Source: Candidatus Metaruminococcus caecorum (lineage in GTDB: Bacteria > Bacillota > Clostridia > Oscillospirales > Ruminococcaceae). From it: a stretch of DNA of 64,000 nt. The translations under genes were made by a program, and so were the position numbers. This document shows positions 7,394 through 15,808 of the stretch, piece by piece; within the stretch, counting starts at the first letter, position 1, and each line of letters opens with the position of its first letter. The stretch covers positions 62,001-126,000 of the forward strand of contig CAJFTY010000008.1 of the NCBI GenBank assembly GCA_904420045.1. Direction: 5' to 3'. The notes beneath the pieces are model-generated. The model ran no database searches. It was not told the DNA's origin and saw nothing but the letters and a program-made list of their open reading frames with translations.

Positions 7394-8239
7394 TTACCGT
7401 ACCTCCAGATCTGCGAGAGCCGCGCGTAATTCATTCATCGCCGTTTCGTACTGTTCCCCATTGGGAGCGGCTCCATGCCAGGAGACAGCGTCCTCCATAT
7501 AAGACACGCCTTTGCCCTTAATGCTCTTTTGCACAATGACCACCGGCTTGCCGGTAACGGCGCGGGCTTCGGCAAACGCCCGCTCGATATCGTGAAAGTC
7601 ATGGGCGTCCATGGTCAGCACATGCCAGCCAAAAGCCGCGAATTTATCGGTGATGGGTTCGGGGGACATCACTTCTTCCACCCGTCCGTCGATCTGCAGG
7701 CCGTTGGAATCCACCACGGCAATCAAGTTGTCCAGCTTGTAATGAGCGGCGAACATGGCAGCCTCCCACACCTGTCCCTCCTGGATCTCGCCGTCGCCCA
7801 AGATGGCGTACACCCGGTAGGGCTCGTGAAACCGCTTGGCGGACAGGGCCATACCGCAGGCGGCCGAAATCCCCTGTCCCAGGGATCCGGTGCTCATATC
7901 CACGCCGGGAGTCCCCTTCATGTCCGGATGGCCCTGGAGCATGGCGCCCACATGGCGCAGCTTTTTCAGCTCCTCCTTGGGGAAAAAGCCTTTTTCCGCC
8001 AAAATCGCATACAGTGCAGGAGCACAGTGCCCCTTGGACAGCACCAGCCGATCCCGGTCGGGCTTTTTGGGATTTTGAGGATCCACGTTGAGCACACACT
8101 CATACAGATAGGTCAACGTGTCCGCAATGGACAACGATCCTCCCGGATGGCCGCTCTTGGCGTGATAGACACCCTCAATAATCCCCATGCGCACCTTGCA
8201 TGCGGTTTTGGAAAGCTTTAATTCCAACGCTTGTTCCAT
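7394..8239 (-). CDS. Transketolase, N-terminal subunit
   Basis: The thiamine diphosphate-binding half of the split transketolase. It has AKSGHPGGSLSIADTLTYLY near residues 27-46, SKGHCAPALYA near 70, and the cofactor motif GDGEIQEGQVWEA around 149-161 followed by Asn in VVDSNGLQIDG. At 281 residues it is the usual N-half size. ATG at 8239 is preceded by a GGAGAAC site. It lies between the HAD hydrolase gene (46 bases upstream) and the C-half, forming a three-gene unit closed by the terminator at 6384-6431. Confidence 0.94.
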   Translation of the reverse strand: MEQALELKLSKTACKVRMGIIEGVYHAKSGHPGGSLSIADTLTYLYECVLNVDPQNPKKPDRDRLVLSKGHCAPALYAILAEKGFFPKEELKKLRHVGAMLQGHPDMKGTPGVDMSTGSLGQGISAACGMALSAKRFHEPYRVYAILGDGEIQEGQVWEAAMFAAHYKLDNLIAVVDSNGLQIDGRVEEVMSPEPITDKFAAFGWHVLTMDAHDFHDIERAFAEARAVTGKPVVIVQKSIKGKGVSYMEDAVSWHGAAPNGEQYETAMNELRAALADLEVR

Positions 8240-8285
8240 GTTCTCCGTTCATCCTTTCAAAACTTTCCCCGGTTGCCGCCTTGTT

Positions 8286-9107
8286 TTATGGGCACCGGTT
8301 CATCATATACTCAATCAGCTCCGCCAGACCGTCCTGGTCGTTGGTGGAAACCGTCCGGTCCGCAGCATTTTTTACGGCGTCCAGGGCGTTCCCCATAGCG
8401 GCGCCTAACCCCGCTGTCCGGATCATTTCGATATCGTTGTTGTAGTCCCCCACCGCAGCGATCTGGTCCAGCGAAACCTTTGCATACTGTGCCAGATGGG
8501 ACAACGCTTCCCCTTTGGAATTTCCAAAAGGGAGCATTTCATAATAAAATTCCGCCGATTCCACATAGCTCACCCCGGTAAAGTGCTGTTCCTCCAAAAA
8601 ACGGGCAAAGCAGGGGATTTTCTCATGCTCCAGCGCAAACAGGGTTTTGATTGCGCCGGGAACAAGGTCTTTGATGTCCGCCATCTGATAAGGCAGGCTT
8701 TCGATCTCCAAATGATCCCGCACAAAACGGTTATGGTTCACCACTTTGGTCTTTTCTTCATACAACACTTCGATTCCTACCTCTGGGAACTGTGCTTTGA
8801 CCCGAGCCAAATAGGCAGGGAGCTCCTCCGGCATCCGGGTGTGCCACAGCATCTGATCCTGCCGGAAATCATAGATTGCCGCGCCGTTAAACAAAATCGC
8901 GGGCGCGTCCAGCTTGATCCCCTTTTCCCGGAGAGCGTTTACATACCGGGACGCAGAGACAATCGAGCGCCCGGTGGCGATGGTAAACCGGCCCCCAGCA
9001 GCCTGAAATCGCTTTAAAGCCGCCTGATTTTGATCGGAAATCCGTTTATCGGTGGTCAGCAGCGTGCCGTCCATGTCGGAGACGAGAAGCATCTCGGAAA
9101 CATTCAT
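8286..9107 (-). CDS. Cof-type HAD-IIB hydrolase
   Basis: A 273-residue haloacid dehalogenase phosphatase with a C2-type cap, probably acting on small phosphorylated metabolites. Motif I is SDMDGTLL at residues 10-17, with the nucleophile and acid Asp at 11 and 13. Motif II is FTIATGRS. The C-terminal motif GDYNNDIEMIRTAGLGAAMGNA supplies the Mg-binding acidic residues. The start is set at the ATG at 9107 with GGGGGAGA 9 bases upstream; the in-frame extension to 9173 runs through the 5' leader. It leads the transcription unit with the split transketolase. The substrate cannot be told from sequence. Confidence 0.92.
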   Translation of the reverse strand: MNVSEMLLVSDMDGTLLTTDKRISDQNQAALKRFQAAGGRFTIATGRSIVSASRYVNALREKGIKLDAPAILFNGAAIYDFRQDQMLWHTRMPEELPAYLARVKAQFPEVGIEVLYEEKTKVVNHNRFVRDHLEIESLPYQMADIKDLVPGAIKTLFALEHEKIPCFARFLEEQHFTGVSYVESAEFYYEMLPFGNSKGEALSHLAQYAKVSLDQIAAVGDYNNDIEMIRTAGLGAAMGNALDAVKNAADRTVSTNDQDGLAELIEYMMNRCP

Positions 9108-9181
9108 ATTAATTGGTCTCCCCCAAACAGCCCGCGGGCCGTTTGATCGCAAAAGGTTCTGTGGATTTTTCATTCTGGGCT

Positions 9182-9210
9182 ATTATAGCATATTTTGCCG
9201 TTTACCGCAA
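9182..9210 (-). promoter_or_regulatory. Promoter of the HAD-transketolase unit
   Basis: Minus-strand TTGCGG (9210-9205), a 17-base spacer and a perfect TATAAT (9187-9182) sit upstream of the HAD gene. The -35 box lies inside the end of the upstream pseudouridine synthase gene. Confidence 0.75.
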
Positions 9211-10116
9211 TGTTTTCAAAAAATCAGTAAAATACGCTGGTAAAGGGCTTGTAAACTCCAGGTACGCCCCAGTGACCGGATGGACAAACCCGATCTTCCG
9301 GGCGTGCAGGCACTGGCCACACAAGGATTTGATGATCTTTTTGGGTCCATATACCGGGTCCCCGGCCACCGGATGGCCAATGGCCGCCATGTGCACCCGG
9401 ATTTGATGGGTGCGCCCAGTCTCCAGCCGCAGCCGCAGGTGGGTAAACTGGCTGTAACGTTCCACCACTCGGTAATGAGTGACCGCAGGCCGGGAGTTCT
9501 TCTCTGTGACACACATCTTTTTGCGGTCGGACGGGCATCGGCCGATGGGCAGATTCACCGTACCCTCATCGTCTTTCACCCGGCCGTACACCACAGCTTC
9601 GTACTCCCGGGTAAAGGAATGCTCTTTGATCTGCTGGGCCAGTCCCTGGTGGGCGGCGTCGTTTTTCGCCACAATTAAAAGGCCACTGGTATCCTTGTCA
9701 ATCCGATGGACGATTCCCGGCCGGATCACGCCGTTGATGCCGGACAGGCTGTCCCCGCAGTGATGCAGCAGGGCGTTGACCAACGTTCCGGAGTAGTTCC
9801 CCGCCGCCGGATGCACCACCATGCCCTTGGGCTTATTGACCACCAGCAAGTCCTTATCCTCGTACACGATCGCAAGGGGAATTGGCTCGGCGTCTACCGA
9901 AAGCTCCACCGGATCAGGGATTTCCACGCTCACCTGGTCTCCCGGCTTGGGGCGGTAGTTTTTGGGCAGGGGCTTGTCCGCCATGCAGACCCTTCCCTCC
10001 TGGATCAGCTTCTGGATGGCAGAACGGCTTTTGTCCGGCAGCTTCTTTGCCAAAAACTGATCCAGCCGCCCGCCTGCATCCTCGGGGAGCGCCGTGAACT
10101 CCATCCGCTCAGGCAT
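9202..10116 (-). CDS. rluD: RluA/RluD family 23S rRNA pseudouridine synthase
   Basis: Converts uridine to pseudouridine in large-subunit rRNA. An N-terminal S4 RNA-binding domain (GGRLDQFLAKKLPDKSRSAIQKLIQEGRV, about residues 15-45) precedes the catalytic domain with HRIDKDTSGLL at about 137-147, whose Asp 140 is the expected nucleophile, and RTHQIRVHMAAIGHPVAGDPVYG near the C-terminus. 304 residues is typical. The start is taken as the ATG at 10116, overlapping the lspA end by 8 bases with GAGGACT ahead; ATG 10104 is an alternative. It lies directly after lspA, as in many Firmicutes (B. subtilis ylyB). The exact target uridine is not shown by the sequence. Confidence 0.92.
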   Translation of the reverse strand: MPERMEFTALPEDAGGRLDQFLAKKLPDKSRSAIQKLIQEGRVCMADKPLPKNYRPKPGDQVSVEIPDPVELSVDAEPIPLAIVYEDKDLLVVNKPKGMVVHPAAGNYSGTLVNALLHHCGDSLSGINGVIRPGIVHRIDKDTSGLLIVAKNDAAHQGLAQQIKEHSFTREYEAVVYGRVKDDEGTVNLPIGRCPSDRKKMCVTEKNSRPAVTHYRVVERYSQFTHLRLRLETGRTHQIRVHMAAIGHPVAGDPVYGPKKIIKSLCGQCLHARKIGFVHPVTGAYLEFTSPLPAYFTDFLKTLR

Positions 10117-10729
10117 GGGAGTCCTCGCCGGGAGCAGCGGGCTCCTCGTCTGGCTCCGGCGGGTTGGCATCGCTCGCGGGAGCTTCGGCGGAAGGAGCCT
10201 CGACAGCGGTTTCCACCGCCAGCTCCTGTTCCCCTTCCTCCACGTCTTCCTCGATTTCCTCGATCATCTTTTTCTCTTTGCGGGGCTCCAGGATCAGCAG
10301 GTAAATCAGGGCGAGGATCGTACCGATCACCACGCAGCAGTCCGCTAAGTTAAACACTGCGAACCCGATCAGACGCACGTCGATATAATCCACCACATAG
10401 CCTCGGAACACCCGGTCAATCAGGTTGCCAAGGCCGCCCGCCACAATCAGCGCCACCGAGTACATCAAAAACGGCGCGCGGATTTTCCGGGCAATCAGCA
10501 GATACAGCGCAGCCGCGACTAGAATCACGGTGACGAGTATCAAAATCCACTGCTTGCCGCTGAACAAGCCAAAGGCCGCCCCGTCATTTTCCAGATAGGT
10601 CAGGTGCAGCACATTTTGAATCAGGGGAAGGGTGTCTTTATGCGCTAAAAAAGTAATTGCCAGAAATTTAAACAGTTGGTCAAGTCCCAGTAATACCACA
10701 ATGCCGCCCAAAGCGATCGCAAGCGTCAT
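10109..10729 (-). CDS. lspA: Lipoprotein signal peptidase (signal peptidase II)
   Basis: An inner membrane aspartyl protease that cleaves prolipoprotein signal peptides before the modified cysteine. Four hydrophobic segments are visible. The two catalytic Asp motifs are present: GGLGNLIDR near residues 110-118 and FNLADCCVVIG near 137-147. YLENDGAAFGLF is also characteristic. At 206 residues it is longer than usual because of about 57 extra acidic, Ala/Pro-rich residues after LILEPRKEKK. ATG at 10729 has GGAGGACC ahead; the longer ORF up to 10924 runs through an array of hairpins and is rejected. It overlaps rluD by 8 bases and follows ileS, the classic ileS-lspA-rluD order. Confidence 0.95.
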   Translation of the reverse strand: MTLAIALGGIVVLLGLDQLFKFLAITFLAHKDTLPLIQNVLHLTYLENDGAAFGLFSGKQWILILVTVILVAAALYLLIARKIRAPFLMYSVALIVAGGLGNLIDRVFRGYVVDYIDVRLIGFAVFNLADCCVVIGTILALIYLLILEPRKEKKMIEEIEEDVEEGEQELAVETAVEAPSAEAPASDANPPEPDEEPAAPGEDSHA

Positions 10730-10768
10730 AATCGGTCCTCCTAAACATTCTATATCAGACACAACAAG

Positions 10769-10989
10769 TTGCCGCAGCAGGGTTTGCTGCGGCAACGGAG
10801 CGCGCCGGCAACACCGGCGGCGCTCTGGAAGAGGGGGAGCCCCCTCTTCCAACATCACCCCGCAAATCCCATTTTCATGGGATTGCCGTCGGCAAAACCG
10901 CCGCACTTGTCGCCGGTTTTGCAATTTAAAAACACAAAATCAGTTTGTCCTGTAAACCCAAATTGCCGCAGCAGAATTTGCTGCGGCAA
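10769..10989. repeat. Array of six palindromic hairpins between ileS and lspA
   Basis: The 270-base gap between ileS and lspA holds six consecutive inverted repeats: 10769-10795, 10798-10825, 10827-10850, 10865-10884, 10892-10922 and 10963-10989. The first and last are the same element (TTGCCGCAGCA, 5-base loop, TGCTGCGGCAA) with only two loop differences, so the array is bracketed by one repeated palindrome. The last hairpin is the first one met by transcription leaving ileS and may act as a weak terminator. Being symmetric, the structure cannot be assigned a strand. A mobile non-coding repeat (REP or MITE-like) is one possibility. No coding capacity is apparent. Confidence 0.8.
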
Positions 10990-10999
10990 CAAAAAGCGG

Positions 11000-13792
11000 T
11001 TATCCTAATTTCATCACGCCCGCGCAGCGTTTGCACAGGGTGGGATGGTCGTGGTCGCAACCCACGGTTTCGCTGTAGATCCAGCAGCGCTCGCACTTTT
11101 CGCCGTCCGCAGGAGAAACCGTTGCCGACAGGCCCTCCAGATCGCCGGTAAACGCACCCTCGCCGCCCTTGACAACCTCTACCTGGGAGACGATAAACAC
11201 GGTTGCAAGCTCGTCTTTGTGGGCGCATACGAAGTCGTACAGCTCCCCGTCGCAGTAAAGGGTCACCTTTGCCTCCAGAGAAGCGCGGATGGTTTTTTCC
11301 ACCCGTTTGATCTCCAACGCCTTTTTCACATCCTCCCGGATGCGGTAGATGGTGTCCCATTTGCTTTGAAATGCATCGTCTGGCCGAGTTTCCCGGGCCT
11401 TGGGCATCTGGTTGTAATAAACGCTTTCTGCGTCGTCCCCCGCTTCGTGGGGCATGCTCTTCCAGATTTCTTCAGAGGTAAACGCCAAAATCGGCGCCAC
11501 CAAGCGGGTCAGACCGTTTAAGATCCGGTACATGGCCGTCTGCGCCGCTTTGCGCTGTACGCTGTGAGCAGGCTCGCAGTACAGACGATCCTTGATGATA
11601 TCCAGATAGAAGTTGGACATATCCACCACGCAGAAGTTGCGGATGGCGTGATACACCACATGAAAATCAAAAGCGTCGTAGCCCTGTTCCGTCTTGCGGA
11701 TCAACTCGTCAAACTGGTAGAGCGCCCAGCGGTCCAGCTCCAAAAGCTCCTCGTCCGCCACCTGATCCTTGTCGGGATCAAAGCCGTTTAAGTTGCCCAG
11801 GATGTACCGGGCGGTGTTGCGAATTTTCCGATAGCCCTCGGACAGCTGTTTCAAGATGTCCTGAGATACCCGGATGTCCGCATGATAATCGCTGGAGGCC
11901 ACCCACAAACGCAGGATGTCCGCGCCGTACTGGTTGATGATCTCCTCCGCCAGGATTCCGTTGCCCAGGGATTTGGACATCTTACGGCCCTCGCCGTCCA
12001 CCACCCAGCCGTGGGTGCAGACTGCATCATAGGGCGCGCGGCCCTTCCAAGCCACCGAGGTCAGCAGCGAGGACTGGAACCAGCCGCGGTACTGGTCCGC
12101 GCCTTCCAGGTACAGATCGGCAGGCCATTTAAGCTCCGGCCGTTCGCATAAAACCGCCGAGTGGGAGCTTCCCGAGTCGAACCAGACGTCCATGATGTCG
12201 TTTTCTTTGGTGAACTCGTGACCGCCGCACTCGCACTTTACGCTATTGGGGATCACGTCGTTGATATCGCAGGTGAACCAAGCGTCCGAGCCCTCTTTGC
12301 GGAACAGGTCGGAGATCGCCTTGATGGTTTCGTCGTTGACAATGGGCTTGCCGCAGTCCTTGCAGTAGACAATGGGAATGGGCACGCCCCAGGTGCGCTG
12401 GCGGGAAATACACCAGTCGCTTCGGTCACGCACCATGCCTTTGATGCGCTCCTCACCCCATTCGGGAATCCACTTGACCTGTTTGATGGCCTCCACCGTC
12501 TGGTCTTTAAAGTCCTCCACTGAGCAGAACCACTGTTCGGTGGCCCGGAACATCACCGGCTCTTTGCAGCGCCAGCAGTGAGGATACTGGTGGATAATCT
12601 TCTGGATGGCCAAAAGGTTCCCGGTTTCCTCCAGCTTTTTGGCAATCGCCTTGTTGGCGTCCTCCGCCATCAGGCCGGAAAATTCGCCCGCCAGGTCGTT
12701 GAGCCGGCCCTCGGAATCCACCGGCACCGGGATGGGGAGCTCTTTGTAATTTTTGCAGACCTCAAAGTCCTCGATACCGTGTCCGGGAGCGGTGTGCACA
12801 CAGCCGGTACCGCTTTCCAGGGTGACATGGTCGCCCACGATCACCAGGGATTCCCGGTCCAGGAAGGGATGGGCGGTTTTCATGTACTCCAGCTCTTTGC
12901 CGGTAAAGCTGCCCACCGTCTCATATTCGGAGATGCCGGCGGCCTCCATCGTGGACTTGACAAGCTCGGCGGCCATGACCAGGTACTGTCCGCCGGTTTT
13001 GACCAGGGTGTATTCGTACACCGGTCCCAGGCAGATGGCCACGTTGCCGGGCAGGGTCCAGGTGGTGGTGGTCCAGATGACGAACCAGACGTTTGCGGGA
13101 TCAATTCCCATCCCGGAAAATACGCCCTTGTCATCGGTTACCCTGAATTTCACATAGATGGAATGGCAGGGATCCTCGGCGTATTCAATCTCCGCTTCCG
13201 CCAGGGCGGTGGAGCATTCGGGACACCAGTACACCGGTTTTAATCCCTTGTAGATGTAGCCCTTCTTGGCCATCTCGCCAAAGATTTCAATTTGCTTTGC
13301 CTCGAACTCCGGCTTGAGGGTCAGGTACGGGTCGTCAAAATCGCCCAGGACGCCAAGACGTTTGAACTGCTGTTTCTGGTTCTCCACATAGGTCAGCGCA
13401 AACTCCCGGCAGTGGCGGCGAAGCTCCACCGGGGAAACGTCGGCGTTTTTGTCAATGCCCACCTTCTTCATGGCCTTGAGCTCGATGGGAAGGCCGTGGG
13501 TGTCCCAGCCGGGCACATAAGGAGCCTGGAAGCCGGACATATTTTTCTGCTTGACAATAATATCCTTGAGCACCTTGTTTAAAGCGGTGCCCAAATGGAT
13601 GTCGCCGTTGGCGTAGGGCGGGCCGTCGTGGAGCACGTACAAGGGCTTGCCCGCGTTTTTTTCCACCATATGGTAATAGGTGCGCTGTTTTTCAGACTCC
13701 TCCAGCATCTGGGGTTCCCGGGTGGGGAGGCCCGCCCGCATGGGGAAATCCGTCTCGGGTAGGTTCAAAGTCTTGTTATAATCCTGTGCCAT
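11000..13792 (-). CDS. ileS: Isoleucyl-tRNA synthetase
   Basis: Class I aminoacyl-tRNA synthetase charging tRNA-Ile. HLGT (the HIGH motif) is at residues 66-69 and GRKMSKSLGNG near residue 600. Between them is the editing domain (GTGCVHTAPGHG). The C-terminal zinc finger CERC...CKRC is intact, marking the bacterial type. 930 residues is normal. The start is the ATG at 13792 (MAQDYNKTLNL); the ORF extends 7 residues further without support. It follows divIVA after about 50 bases, which leaves no room for the T-box leader often found before ileS in Firmicutes, so it is probably expressed from the upstream division operon. Confidence 0.97.
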   Translation of the reverse strand: MAQDYNKTLNLPETDFPMRAGLPTREPQMLEESEKQRTYYHMVEKNAGKPLYVLHDGPPYANGDIHLGTALNKVLKDIIVKQKNMSGFQAPYVPGWDTHGLPIELKAMKKVGIDKNADVSPVELRRHCREFALTYVENQKQQFKRLGVLGDFDDPYLTLKPEFEAKQIEIFGEMAKKGYIYKGLKPVYWCPECSTALAEAEIEYAEDPCHSIYVKFRVTDDKGVFSGMGIDPANVWFVIWTTTTWTLPGNVAICLGPVYEYTLVKTGGQYLVMAAELVKSTMEAAGISEYETVGSFTGKELEYMKTAHPFLDRESLVIVGDHVTLESGTGCVHTAPGHGIEDFEVCKNYKELPIPVPVDSEGRLNDLAGEFSGLMAEDANKAIAKKLEETGNLLAIQKIIHQYPHCWRCKEPVMFRATEQWFCSVEDFKDQTVEAIKQVKWIPEWGEERIKGMVRDRSDWCISRQRTWGVPIPIVYCKDCGKPIVNDETIKAISDLFRKEGSDAWFTCDINDVIPNSVKCECGGHEFTKENDIMDVWFDSGSSHSAVLCERPELKWPADLYLEGADQYRGWFQSSLLTSVAWKGRAPYDAVCTHGWVVDGEGRKMSKSLGNGILAEEIINQYGADILRLWVASSDYHADIRVSQDILKQLSEGYRKIRNTARYILGNLNGFDPDKDQVADEELLELDRWALYQFDELIRKTEQGYDAFDFHVVYHAIRNFCVVDMSNFYLDIIKDRLYCEPAHSVQRKAAQTAMYRILNGLTRLVAPILAFTSEEIWKSMPHEAGDDAESVYYNQMPKARETRPDDAFQSKWDTIYRIREDVKKALEIKRVEKTIRASLEAKVTLYCDGELYDFVCAHKDELATVFIVSQVEVVKGGEGAFTGDLEGLSATVSPADGEKCERCWIYSETVGCDHDHPTLCKRCAGVMKLG

Positions 13793-13843
13793 GTTCTTTC
13801 TAATTCTCCTCAAACTGATGTTAAACCCGCCGGGCGGGAATCG

Positions 13844-14530
13844 TTAGTCGCGCTTAAAGTTTTTTCCGAATTTAAGCTCCCCAAACTTGGATTCAAAGGT
13901 GTTCTCCCCCGGCTTGCGGGTCTCAGCAGGATTTTTGACGGGAACGGGCTCCTCAGCAGGGGCCGCTTCCACTTTTGGGGACTCCTGTTTTTCCTGTTCC
14001 GGCTGTTTGTCCTCGGCCGGAGCCTTTGGCGCAAAGGCGGGCTTTTTCTCCTCTTCCACCTCGGGGAGGCTGGTAATCAGATCCAGATGTGATTTATAGA
14101 TATTCAAAAGCTTCGATTTAAATGCAGAGACTTCTTTCTGCATCCGCTGAAGGTTTTTCTCCTCCCGCTCCACCTGCACCTTGATGTTGTCGACGCTCTG
14201 GTTGGCCTTGTTCTTCGCTTCCGTCAGGATGGTTTCCGCCTGGGCCTTGGACTGGGTGAGCAGTTCCTCGGCTTTCTGCTTGGCTTCGGCCACCACGTTC
14301 TGCCCCAGGCGCTGGGCGCCGATCAGGGCTTCCTTCATGCTGTCCTCGTCCTTGCGGTACTCTTCGATTTTCTCCGCCAGGACGGCCATTTTTTTCTCCA
14401 TGACCTTTTTTTCGCCTTCCAGCCCCTCCAGATAAGCGCACACCTGCTCCAGGAACTGGTCGACCTCCTCCGCTTTGTAGCCGAAGGCCGCTTTATCAAA
14501 TTTTTGCTCCCTGATATCCTGTGTAGTCAA
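13844..14530 (-). CDS. divIVA: DivIVA-family cell division/polarity protein
   Basis: A cytoplasmic coiled-coil protein that gathers at negatively curved membrane of poles and septa. The N-terminal DivIVA lipid-binding motif is present (TTQDIREQKFDKAAFGYKAEEVDQFLEQV, residues 2-30), followed by a long coiled coil to about residue 150. The tail of about 75 residues is Pro/Glu/Ala-rich and probably disordered, ending in FGELKFGKNFKRD. It sits between ylmH and ileS, its standard position in Gram-positives. Confidence 0.94.
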   Translation of the reverse strand: MTTQDIREQKFDKAAFGYKAEEVDQFLEQVCAYLEGLEGEKKVMEKKMAVLAEKIEEYRKDEDSMKEALIGAQRLGQNVVAEAKQKAEELLTQSKAQAETILTEAKNKANQSVDNIKVQVEREEKNLQRMQKEVSAFKSKLLNIYKSHLDLITSLPEVEEEKKPAFAPKAPAEDKQPEQEKQESPKVEAAPAEEPVPVKNPAETRKPGENTFESKFGELKFGKNFKRD

Positions 14531-14541
14531 GATAAAACCTC

Positions 14542-15309
14542 CTAAACATATTTTTTCAAGGTGATAAACAGCCGGTCTTTTTTGGTCTGCCGCATCTGAT
14601 CCCCCAGCAGAAATTTGCCATAGCCCCGAATCCGCAGCACGTCGCCGGCTTTCAGCGGAAAACTGCCGTTTTGCTGCTCCATGTAGTTGACCGAGACCGC
14701 CCCGGATTGAATCAGAGTCTGGGATTTTTCCCGGCTCTGCCCCGTGGCCATGGATGTCACCGCGTCCAGCCGCAGCGAAGCAACTGTTCCGGTGATCTCC
14801 AAAAAGCGCATCCCCTTTGGGAGGGGATCCTGAAATCCGGGAAACAGCTTTACCCCCACCCGGCCGATCTTTTGAATCTCTCCCAGAACAAGAGGCGCCA
14901 CCGAATCCTCCAAAAACAGCACAGCGCGGCCGGGCTCCACCAAAAGGTCGCCCACCGCCTCCCGTTTGATCCGAAGGCTCATCAGCGCACCCAAAACGTC
15001 CCGGTGGGACAGAGAATCCTCTTTTCGAAACAGGGCGGTGACAGCCGAAAACGGGAACAAATCCTCGTCCGGCTCCAGATAATCCGGGAACACGCCCAGC
15101 ATCATCCGCTGGGCGTCCCCATAGCCGCCGAAGAACCGATAACGCTCTGGCTGCCGGGCCGCCAGTCCCTGCGCCAGATACGTCTGACGCTCGTCGAGAA
15201 AATGAGAAAACTTTGCGATGTTCCTGTTCCGGGAAACCGCAAAGAGATCCTCAATTCTAGACAGAAACAGGCGGTCATCCTCACTGAGGTTTAAAAACGC
15301 TTGTCCCAT
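14542..15309 (-). CDS. ylmH: YlmH-type S4-domain RNA-binding protein
   Basis: About 255 residues. An N-terminal region with the family sequence FSHFLDERQTYLAQGL and FGGYGDAQRMMLGVFP is followed by ALMSLRIKREAVGDLLV and a C-terminal S4 domain (RLDAVTSMATGQSREKSQTLIQSGAVSVNY). YlmH proteins belong to the sepF-divIVA cluster; members have been linked to stalled-ribosome handling and to division, and this one's role is inferred from family. The start is the ATG at 15309 (a TTG lies one codon earlier). No Shine-Dalgarno site is evident and the gap from sepF is 8 bases, so translational coupling is likely. Confidence 0.92.
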   Translation of the reverse strand: MGQAFLNLSEDDRLFLSRIEDLFAVSRNRNIAKFSHFLDERQTYLAQGLAARQPERYRFFGGYGDAQRMMLGVFPDYLEPDEDLFPFSAVTALFRKEDSLSHRDVLGALMSLRIKREAVGDLLVEPGRAVLFLEDSVAPLVLGEIQKIGRVGVKLFPGFQDPLPKGMRFLEITGTVASLRLDAVTSMATGQSREKSQTLIQSGAVSVNYMEQQNGSFPLKAGDVLRIRGYGKFLLGDQMRQTKKDRLFITLKKYV

Positions 15310-15317
15310 CAATTCTA

Positions 15318-15794
15318 TTAAAAGTATACGCCGTTGTTTTCAAGCTCATCCAGCAGGTCGCCCATGATGTCCACGTTGTAGGGCGTGATGATAAACGTGC
15401 TATTGGCCACCCGCTTGATCTGCCCGTTGTTTGCATAAGCAACGCCGCTTAAAAAGTCCACCAGACGGCGGGAAATTTCCTTGTTGGTGGATTCCAGGTT
15501 TAACACCACCGTGCGTTTGGCATTGAGATGATCAGCCACCGAACTTGCGTCCTCAAACCGCTCGGGTTTTACCAGCACCACCTTCAGCTGGGTGGTGGCG
15601 TGGATGTTGACCACTTTGTTGCGTTTGTTGCTGGTCATGGCTTCGTTGCCGTCATAGTCGTACGCCTGGTTGTCATCGTCGTGTTTTTTGGTAATAATCG
15701 TATCCATATCCTCATCCTGATCCATTTCGTCAGTTTCTTCATAGTCTTCATCGGCGGCGCCGATCATCACTTTGAACTTGTCCATGAAACTCAT
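15318..15794 (-). CDS. sepF: SepF, FtsZ-ring-associated protein
   Basis: SepF tethers and bundles FtsZ at the division site. The N-terminal amphipathic membrane-targeting stretch (MSFMDKFKVMIG) is followed by an acidic, variable linker to about residue 60. The SepF domain comes next: VVLVKPERFEDASSVADHLNAKRTVVLNLEST and RRLVDFLSGVAYANNGQIKRVANSTFIITPYNVDI. 158 residues is typical. It lies between ylmE and ylmH. The ylmG (YggT-type membrane protein) gene that usually stands next to it is absent here. Confidence 0.95.
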   Translation of the reverse strand: MSFMDKFKVMIGAADEDYEETDEMDQDEDMDTIITKKHDDDNQAYDYDGNEAMTSNKRNKVVNIHATTQLKVVLVKPERFEDASSVADHLNAKRTVVLNLESTNKEISRRLVDFLSGVAYANNGQIKRVANSTFIITPYNVDIMGDLLDELENNGVYF

Positions 15795-15808
15795 AACGCT
15801 CGTTCCTC

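Noticed and set aside
6445..8239. Transketolase broken by a frameshift
   Set aside because: The two halves have separate starts, a ribosome site and one-base spacing. Two-subunit transketolases are normal in Clostridia.
10730..10924. N-terminal extension of LspA through the hairpin array
   Set aside because: The extension is Arg/Cys-rich, unlike any LspA, lies within palindromes, and the internal ATG at 10729 has a perfect ribosome site.
10769..10989. CRISPR array
   Set aside because: The hairpins differ from each other except the outer pair, there are no regular spacers, and no cas gene is present.
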